Source: Panulirus ornatus (taxonomy: Eukaryota > Arthropoda > Malacostraca > Decapoda > Palinuridae). From it: 64,000 nucleotides of DNA. The notes beneath the pieces are model-generated. The model was given only the letters and a program-made list of their open reading frames with translations. It ran no database searches and was not told the origin of the DNA. Where the stretch lies: contig NC_092228.1 in the NCBI RefSeq assembly GCF_036320965.1, forward strand, positions 15,425,307-15,489,306, written 5' to 3'. The position numbers were made by a program, and so were the translations under genes. Positions 56,464 through 64,000 of this stretch are shown piece after piece (the first letter of the stretch is position 1; every line of letters starts with the position of its first letter).

Positions 56464-56510
56464 GGGTTGGTTCCCGCCCGTCAGGAGGGTGTGTGTGTGT
56501 GTGTGTGTGT
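56382..56510. repeat. (GA)n, poly-G and (GT)n in series
   Basis: (GA)n at 56382-56453 (with one GC interruption near 56395), then a 14-G run, then (GT)n at about 56491-56510. Three different simple repeats lie within 130 bp. Confidence 0.95.
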
Positions 56511-56884
56511 GGGAGGTTGGAGGTTATACCTGGGTGGCGCATACACACCCTCCCGAGGCATCACTAGGGTGGCAAGACATCCCCTCCACACTGGAATCCC
56601 ACCGTTGTTTACACGTCCAGGTACTGTGTGTATGTAGTGTAGGTGTAGATGCTCGTCTTGTTCGTTGTAGTGAGGAAATGATCTTTGTAGACTATTTTTT
56701 TTTTTTAAGTATATGTTCTTATTGGTAGTAAAGCTTTTTCTGTTTTTGCTTTATATATGTTTACATACATACCCCCTTAAGATTGTGTCCCCCCCTTGGG
56801 TTTATAGATCTCATCCCTTCGGTGTACCATGTTTAAGTTACCCTTACCGTCGTGCTCACTGCATCTTTTCGTCATTTACTAGTG
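56511..56884. other. No recognisable gene
   Basis: Unique sequence with a T-run near 56695-56706. Confidence 0.5.
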
Positions 56885-57420
56885 TCGTATCGTCCTGCTC
56901 GCGGTTTGTATCGTCGACCCAAGGATCGTACCGCCTTACATACGGGTTGTATCGTCGACCCAATGATCGTATTGCCCTACTCACGGGTTATATCGTCGAC
57001 CCAAGGATCGTACCGCCTTGCATGCGGGTTGTATCGTCGACCCAATGATCGTATTGTCCTACTCATAGGTTGTATCGTCGACCCAAGGATCGTACCGCCT
57101 TGCATACGGGTTGTATCGTCGACCCAATGATCGTATTACCTTGCATACGGGTGGTATCGTCGACCCAATGATCGTATTACCTTGCATACGGGTTATATCG
57201 TCGACTCAAGGATCGTACCGTCCTGCACACGGGTTCTGTCATCGACCCAAGGATCGTACCGTCCTGCTCATGAGTTCTATCGTCGGCTCAAGGATCGTAC
57301 CGTCCTGCTGACGGGTTCTATCGTCGACCCAAGGATCGCACCGTCCTGCTCACGGGTTCTATCGTCGACCCAAGGATCGCACCGTCCTGCTCACGGGTTC
57401 TATCGTCGACCCAAGGACCT
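56885..57420 (-). repeat. 41-bp dimeric minisatellite, 13 copies
   Basis: Each 41-bp unit has two halves, ATCGTACCGTCCTGCTCACGG and GTTCTATCGTCGACCCAAGG, both related to the 20-21 bp family in reverse orientation. Units 1-5 alternate between GGATCGTACCGCC and TGATCGTATTGCC or TGATCGTATTGTC types (82-bp order), while units 8-13 are more uniform. Open frames here are repeat artefacts. Confidence 0.93.
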
Positions 57421-58646
57421 TGCTCAAGGGGGTCGACCAAGTTGCTCTCATGAATTTCACTCGTATTTCGCAAAAATGTGAAACATTCCGCTTATGTTTT
57501 GGTAATATTGCGCTTGAATGTTATTGCATATTTCAGAGATATTTGCCTGGGCAGAAAATGCGCCTTAGAGACGGTAAGAAAGTAAGAGATGAACATGCCA
57601 TTGACTTTAAGGGAAAGGGATTATGTTTTCCTGGAAATTCGATGCATTCGGGATGGAACTGAACCTCGAGTGTTTGGCAGCGGAGTGGCTGGACGAGTGG
57701 GTGTGCCTGGAGCGTAATTTCTGGAACTGGTCTTGTTGACGACGTTCCATCTGACGTAGTTTGTCCCATAATGGTTGTCTGGGCCACCTTGACATAGGCT
57801 TTGATAAAGCGCACTGACCTACAGACTCCTTCGTGATGTGGCATTCTTAGATTCAATGAATTGTATAACTTGTAGCGAAACCTTGCATAGAGGACCGGCG
57901 AAACCCTTGAGCAGAGGACCAATGGAACGAAAGTGCCATGTTTGAAAGAGTGCTAAGATCTGCCGCAGTTGAAATGTGTGTCAGACATCAGATTGAAATA
58001 CTGACGAGAGAGAGACACACACAGATCATGCGTAAATATCACACAGGGCAATCTTGGAGGGTATATATTTGCCTGTCAGTGTTTATAAGATATGCCCTCG
58101 ACCACCCTGACGTCTGGTTCTGTCATTTCCCTTCAGGCTCCTCAACCAGGTATACGTAAAGTAATCATAGTTTAGGCTTCTCCACCAGCCTAAGGCCAGG
58201 TACCCTAGTACAAGGCTTAGGTAAGAATTCCTGATGTTTTTGGCTGGGGAGAGAGTTAGCATGGAACAGGATGTCCACGGGAGTGGTGCGTTTCCTGCGC
58301 TTGGGAGGACTTGGATGTTCCTCATGCTTTTGTGAATGGCAAACTTGTGGGGCGTTTAATGTGCGGCGTTAGTCCTGAGGGGGGGTTGTCGTAGCGTTTA
58401 ACCGTGCGGAGGGACGTTATCACATCTGGTTGGCTGGCCAGGCAAGGGAAGGGTAGGGATGAGGTGGCCAGGCGGAGGGGAGAGGAAGGAGGCCAAGACA
58501 GCGAGAGAGCGTACGAAGATAAGATGATTTTCAACAAGAAGTCTTTCAGACGTGGCCATCGCGGGAGGAGCGGAAAGGTAGAGTATCATGCCGAATACGA
58601 AGAAGGAAAGAGGATTGATCATAACACCACTGACGCAACCACGATT
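57421..58646. other. Unique DNA, no recognisable gene
   Basis: The 129-codon minus frame at 57533-57922 is uniform in composition but has no recognised domain. Overlapping frames at 58322-58649 lie on both strands. Confidence 0.5.
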
Positions 58647-58790
58647 TAGGTATCATGTTGGGTGACCCCCACCACCAAAACATCCACGGTCTAGGTGTTA
58701 TGTCAGGTGACCCCCACCACCAGAACATCCACGACCTAGGTGTCATGTCAGGTGACCCCCAACACTAGAACACCCACGATGACCCCCATA
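58647..58790 (+). repeat. 45-bp tandem repeat, about 3 copies
   Basis: Units read TAGGTGTCATGTCAGGTGAC then CCCCACCACCAGAACATCCA and CGACC, with the third diverged. Confidence 0.9.
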
Positions 58791-59348
58791 TCTTTAGGAT
58801 ACAAGGTTAAAAACATCCCTCATTATCAGCTTAGACTTCGTAAAACGAACGAATTATCGGCAGGGCCAAAAACCGTGCTTCTTTAGATGGAAGAGTCGAG
58901 AGTTGCATCGCGACGGAAGGCTCGGAAAGGCCTAGTGTCCCCTCTTCCCAGGAAATAAGATCCCTCATCGGGAAGACTGATTCCACTAACAAGCGGAAAA
59001 GATCTCGGAAACACTGGAAGAAAAATAACATAAATGTTATAGATCCACAGTCTTTCCCTTCTCGTACCTGTCCCGGAAAATGGAACATCGAGGGGGAGGG
59101 GAAACTAATTGGGACCATTAATGGACCGACTGCGAGAAAAAGAACTGGCCGCTCTCTTCCACACAGGACCAGACCAGCCCCAAGTTACGCAGCGTAATAG
59201 ATCAGGACCTGAGGAGACAAACGGTTCCTCCTCCCAACCGAAGTTTGGTCGCAGGTTGGGCTTAAGGGGTAGTAGGATTGCTTCCCGCGAAACCAGCGTT
59301 AAGTTATGCAGTAGGGTTGTGTCTACGCCACAAAGCTTGTCTTAAACG

Positions 59349-59352
<4 letters not shown>
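58791..59352. other. No recognisable gene
   Basis: Unique sequence. Confidence 0.5.

Positions 59353-59432
<80 letters not shown>
59353..59432. repeat. (TC)n microsatellite
   Basis: About 40 TC units. Confidence 0.98.
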
Positions 59433-59436
<4 letters not shown>

Positions 59437-60040
59437 ATTTATCCCTATGTGCGTTGCGTTGAGGAGGAACATTTTCCACCGATGACCCCCAGATGGAGAG
59501 GTACAGATATGGTTAGACTTAGGGGATGCGTCAAGTGAGATAGTTGAGAGCAGGGGGACGACGAAGCAGTGTGTTTGAGGGGGGATGGATGGAGGCTACC
59601 AGGCCAGCCTTCTTACGATTTTGTCTTTTAAGTTTTATGTAACTGGTCGTCTCCTGGCCTGACGGGCAGGGTGGGTGAAGATAAAAGACTGCTGATGGCG
59701 CCGAGGATTTTGTGAAAAGATCTCTTCTTTTATTTTTTTCCATATGGATGAATTCATAGCTGGGAGCGTGGAGGACCTCTCGTAACAACTCTCACTGACA
59801 AACATAAAAGTGAAATATTTGAGCTGGATCCAGCGATCCGAACTCGTATATTTTGGTTAGAAATCTCATTGAATGATCAGTTGGTAGTGTCACTTCACCT
59901 GATGGAAAAGGGGGCGGAAGAAAGAAAAAAAAAAAGAGATCCTTATAATGGGTTCGAAGTCTTGAGGCTGATTTAAGCGGGTTTGTCGTTTCTTTTCTTT
60001 GACCCGTCGTTCCTCAGGGTCAAAGTGGCTTTCGTCGATG
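59433..60040. other. No recognisable gene
   Basis: Unique sequence with an A-run at about 59923-59935. Confidence 0.5.
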
Positions 60041-60190
60041 TACAGATGGGAACACAGCAGCATTTAGATACCCATTGATTGACCAACCTTCAAATGAGGT
60101 TAATGTATGAGCTGCCTAACCCATCGGGGATTCGAACACCGGACCATGTGATTCATTAGGTAGCAACGCTATCCATTAAGGTGATAAATC
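60041..60190 (-). mobile_element. tRNA-derived SINE fragment
   Basis: The minus strand has an A-box-like CACCTTAATGG (about 60183-60173) and GTGTTCGAATCC (60139-60128), a B box with one mismatch at its start. The body continues to about 60041. It is the third minus-strand relative of the SINE at 1963. Confidence 0.6.
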
Positions 60191-60330
60191 GCCTGAAGGA
60201 GATGGTAATTAAAAAAAGAAAAAGAAAAGGGGTACGAGTAGCAACGGTGTAACTGTGCCATTAGTCATATCGACGGTAAACACTTTCCTCGTTCCAACAG
60301 TTGAGGAGAACAGTTTTGGACGTGAATTCC

Positions 60331-60335
<5 letters not shown>

Positions 60336-60411
<76 letters not shown>
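60336..60411. repeat. (GA)n microsatellite
   Basis: About 37 GA units. Confidence 0.98.
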
Positions 60412-60414
<3 letters not shown>

Positions 60415-60714
60415 TTCAGGACATCGGTGGCGTACCCTACGTACTCAGTAGGTCCACGTCACGTGGTTCTTGCCCCACTTCCGACCCATGCTGGCCGCTC
60501 AGCCTCCACCCTTTCAGGAACTGTTCAGCTTCTCTTGAGGTTCTTGTGCTCAGTGTTTGGTCCCAGCACTTTACCTCGTTCACAGAATTGAGTTTGGTAA
60601 CTTGATATGAGGTTTATGGGATTATAGAGGTATGAGGAAGTAAAGATCAGGAAATGGATACCGAAAACAGTGGTTGGAATAAGATTAGACCAAGGGGGAT
60701 TCATAAGTACATGA
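60412..60714. other. No recognisable gene
   Basis: Unique sequence leading into the 65-bp repeat relatives. Confidence 0.5.
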
Positions 60715-61180
60715 GAGGCCCAGACGACAGAAGACCTAATGGTCTTACATTAAGTTACCTGCTGAAAGACGGCGCGTGGGAAAGCCAGGTAACAGAGTAC
60801 CTGGTGGTCTGTGACGAGGTTATCTGTGTGAGAACAGTACATGGGAAAGTCTGATAACAGAAGACCTGATGGCCTTTGACGAGGCTTTATGCTGGAGGAC
60901 AGCGCAATAGAAAAACTATGGAAGAGTAAATGAAAGACCAAGCTTTTGCGATGACCCAAATTTGTAAAAAGAATTTCAGTTACGTGCCTGCTGGGGTCTA
61001 CACAGAGCCTTTTTGACCTCTGAAATCCTTTTGCGCTAACGCTCACAGGATGAACGTGGTTTGTACAATAAACTGTACGTGAATAGTAGCAAAAATGAGA
61101 ATCAGATCAGAAGACCTGATGGTCTGTAACGAGACTCTGCTGAAGGATTGTACATAGGACAGTCAGGTTAGATAAGCTCT
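60715..61180 (+). repeat. Diverged copies of the 65-bp repeat family
   Basis: ACAGAAGACCTAATGGTCTT (60727), a GTACCTGGTGGTCTGTGACG unit (60797), AACAGAAGACCTGATGGCC (60855) and ATCAGAAGACCTGATGGTCT (61106) match the array at 9065-9372. The first three are tandem and the last is set apart by about 190 bp of unrelated DNA. Confidence 0.82.
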
Positions 61181-62045
61181 GATGGCCTATGACCGAGGGT
61201 GTTTACGTGCAGACAGCAATTCCTGCTGCCATGGATTGAGCCGAGAACAGACGAGACAGTAGCAACTGCTACCGGGTGAATATGACCACAAGGGAGGCCA
61301 GACGCCTGACACGTCACATTCCCAAGTCTTGTCGAGAGTTGAGTTCTTTGGAACAAACAGTTGAGAAGGGACTAGAGAGGTGAGGGACGGAGGGTTCGAG
61401 GAGCGTTTGATGGCTGGGCAGCGCTCTTCATACCCGGGCGCGAAGAGAGTGAGGGAGTGAGACCTGGGGGGTAAAGAGGAAGGCAAGGGAGGCCGCATTC
61501 CAGGCAGGAGCTGAGGATAGGACTGCTTTAGTGGAAGGTGCCGCCTCACAACTGGTGTTAGCTGACGCACAGGAGGCGCCGGCCATTTGTACCTGGCACA
61601 GAAAGGCTGTTACAACATTATTGTTCTGTCTTAACACTGCTGTTGTAGTAGGCTAATATTAACTGGAAATGAAGGAAATCGTCCACTTTATTGTTGTTGT
61701 TATTATTATTGTCGTTTTATTCCAGCCACAGTTTTGTGTATTTACCTTCATGGGAGATAACAGTAAATGGTGACATACAGAATTAATTTTATAGCTGGTT
61801 CGAATGGGACACAGTCCTCCAACCAAAGTATCGACGGGTGTGTAGCGTAACTCTTTGGCTCTTGACACCCTCCTCCTCCTCGTCTAGAGCCTCGGCGGCT
61901 TGTGTGTTTCGAGTCACGACGTACCGTCATGGCAGTGTGTGGTGTGTTCCATCGCCTACCGTATTCAGCAGCGTATTCGAGACGCTCTCCAGCTCCCCAG
62001 CATGATAAACTTCAACGGATGAGCAATGCCTCATGTAATGTAGAT
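61181..62045. other. Unique DNA, no recognisable gene
   Basis: The 127-codon minus frame at 61187-61570 has no recognised domain. A short ATT/GTT-rich stretch lies at 61690-61715. Confidence 0.5.
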
Positions 62046-62216
62046 TACGATACTGATACCTTAACGTATACTTTACGATGGTTCGGGGTGGGGGACTTGG
62101 CTTTTTTCCCCACAGTTCGATCTGGGACGTTTGCTGACGTATATCTTACGATGATTACGGATGTCTTCTACTCCTTCAGCTCGTTTTGGGACCTTACTTT
62201 ACCTTACCTTATACTA
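62046..62216 (+). repeat. Compound CCTTA-associated repeat units
   Basis: Two units with TTACGATGGTTCGGGG or TTACGATGATTACGGATGTC, a C/T-rich stretch, CACAGTTCGATCTGGGAC and CTTTACCTTACCTTA match the flanks of the CCTTA array at 32955-33275. Confidence 0.75.
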
Positions 62217-63239
62217 CGTTTACACTTTGAATGTTTCCTAGTGGTGTTTGACTCTGAGCTCATGGACTGTCTCGTGATCAACCTGGCACTTTAAAGCTCT
62301 GTTGCTAATAATATCTTGCCTCCTCTTTGTATCTATACCCAGACGTGGCAAGATTTTCCGATGTAGCTGAGGCTCTGAAAATCTGATTTCATTATGTATG
62401 ATGCAGGTTTCATAAGTGTGGCACAGATCATGTAGGCATCCTTAAAGACAGTCCAATTCGCCTTTGTACCGAGGGAACGGCTGCAACTTCTCCCTGCGAG
62501 AGATCCTTTCACCTGAATGATTATTATCAGTGGTTCAAGCTATGTCCAGTTGTGACACCAGAGCTCATGGTTGTGTGTGGGCTCAGCTTGCAGCATTGTT
62601 ACAGCACGTCAGTGGTTAACACTGAATATTACATTTTGACTAAAGATTTTTTTTTCTTTGAGGGGGGGATGCTAGTCACGTCCTCATATTTCCCCCACAT
62701 ACTTCATAACGGTGTGTGCTCCCTGTATATTTTGAACCGCTGGAATATGCTAAAGTTTGAAACATACCGTGTTGGTTTTCAACATGATGCATCGAAGCAC
62801 ACCGACTAGATTTACCTACTTTTGTTACTGAGGCTCTTATTAGTTTTTTTTGTCTTTTTGTGGAATTGCTTTGAGCTGAATATTGGTACTTTCGTTTGTA
62901 TGTGGTTTATTTTTTTTTCATGACGTTATTTCCATCGGTACAGTTTTCCGTTTTATCTAATAGTTTTTGCAGCCTCCACGGGAACTTATGTGAAAGACTC
63001 TATGGAGATTGCAATGTGGATTCCAAATTACAGCTTGGACACGAGCGGCCGAGCGATTATAGCGCAAGGATAGACCCTAACGGGCTAATCTTGCTGGGTA
63101 ACGACTACGCTTGAGTAAGCCAAAGGCTGCCTTGTCTTTCTGGACGCACACCACATCTGCTTTTCAGTGCGGAGGTTAAGAACCAACATGCTGTTAGGTC
63201 TTGCGTTGACCTTACCATGGTTTGGGAGATTTGTCTAGA
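62217..63239. other. Unique DNA, no recognisable gene
   Basis: T-runs at 62648-62655 and 62909-62917. Open frames up to 85 codons without motifs. Confidence 0.5.
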
Positions 63240-63720
63240 CAGTTCAGTATGAAAAGTTACCTTACCTTTCCTTACCCGTACTTTTTAAGATGGTTATGGA
63301 GGCCTTTTGTCCTCACAGTTTGGTTTGTGGGAATTTTCCTCACCTTACGATTGTTCGGAAGTCTATCCCTGAAGCTCAGTGTTGATTTGTGTAACCCTAT
63401 GTTGTGTACATTAGAGTACAGGCCCAGTGCAGCCACTTTAAAACTGGTAGGGAACTTTTTCCCCCATCACACTTTTTCATATTTTCAAAGCATTGTGTGG
63501 GGCCCGGCAACCCGTCGGCAGTTGAACCGAAGATATGGATGGGGAGGTGCCTTCATCTTTACTGTCCAGTTTCTGCCATTATTTTAGTCTTAGACTGCAG
63601 AAGACCTCGTCGTGGACTACCAGATCTTCTTTTACCTCCCTTTTTCATGTACTCCATCTTACAAGAGTTTCGGTCTTATTCTCCCACAGGTCGGTCCGGG
63701 ACCGACTATAAGTTCACAAA
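63240..63720 (+). repeat. Further diverged units of the CCTTA-associated repeat
   Basis: TTACCTTACCTTTCCTTACC at about 63259 is followed by AAGATGGTTATGGAGGCC, CACAGTTTGGTTTGTGGGA and TTACGATTGTTCGGAAGTC. Another piece with CCACAGGTCGGTCCGGGACC lies at 63686. Confidence 0.65.
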
Positions 63721-63885
63721 GCGATGTCTGAGGTGTTCTACCCCATGTATATGACTGGGACCAAAACTGTCCTGCTGATGGTAAATTTCAGGCAGTTGGA
63801 AGCTGCAGCCATAGGCTTGCATAACCACGACATTTTTTGAAGTTTTCAACTGCATAGTCCATAGTGCTTTACATGGCTGTAGGCA

Positions 63886-63990
63886 TTGTATTAAATGGTA
63901 GGGACTCCGGATGTTGATGATGTTTTCTCTTGTACCTGTATTAAATGGTATTGGGGACTCCGGATGTTGATAATGCTTCCTCTTGTACCG
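63886..63990 (+). repeat. About 57-bp tandem duplication at window end
   Basis: GTATTAAATGGTA, then GGGACTCCGGATGTTGAT, then TCTTGTACC occurs twice, with small indels. The array may continue past the window. Confidence 0.85.
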
Positions 63991-64000
63991 AGGGCACCTT

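Noticed and set aside
58397..58650. Overlapping frames on both strands near 58.4 kb as a small gene
   Set aside because: No motif, both strands equally open, and no splice or start context.

Overview
The window reads as non-coding DNA from a decapod crustacean (lobster, crab or shrimp type). The grounds are its very high density of long dinucleotide microsatellites, tRNA-derived SINE fragments, fragments of an RTE-like LINE, and crustacean-type dispersed repeats. No bacterial signals are present. The species call is an inference from repeat style, not from a diagnostic gene.

Only one convincing protein-coding piece is visible. It is a first coding exon on the + strand (exon about 1011-1249, CDS 1085-1249) that opens the FERM F1 lobe of a Cdep/FARP-type protein (FERM, RhoGEF and PH domains). 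A good acceptor precedes it and a phase-0 donor follows it. I recognise no continuation exon further right, so much of the remaining 62 kb is probably the first coding intron of this gene or lies beyond it. A short open frame at the left edge (1-198) is a weak candidate for another terminal exon. Most longer open frames elsewhere are by-products of stop-poor tandem repeats or C/T-rich DNA.

Layout. 1-3 kb: exon, a 41-bp minisatellite in the intron start, and a tRNA-SINE. 3.7-6.8 kb: a retroelement cluster with a SINE-like element (element B), a 5'-truncated RTE-like LINE with an intact reverse-transcriptase C-terminus, and a chimera of the two. 9-16 kb: tandem arrays, an inverted pair of LINE tails inside (TA)n, a 33-bp GC-rich minisatellite and a 20-bp minisatellite. 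16-24 kb: microsatellites, SINE fragments, a second complete element B set between two (TA)n arrays, and an AT-rich satellite with higher-order repeats. 25-43 kb: mostly unique sequence with microsatellites, a 20-bp array at 27.4-27.9 kb and scattered minisatellite relics. 43-51 kb: several minisatellites (30, 43, 44 and 21 bp) and a second, decayed LINE copy. 51-64 kb: an array of AGGTCA half-sites, a 41-bp dimeric minisatellite, tRNA-SINE and other repeat fragments, and repeated CCTTA-associated units.

The most interesting structure is relational. The LINE and element B, otherwise unrelated, share the same short 3' hairpin and both end in (TA)n, as expected of a SINE that borrows its partner LINE's reverse transcriptase. 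Separately, one basic 20-21 bp minisatellite unit recurs at about ten loci, as relics or as large arrays, with higher-order periodicity in the big ones.
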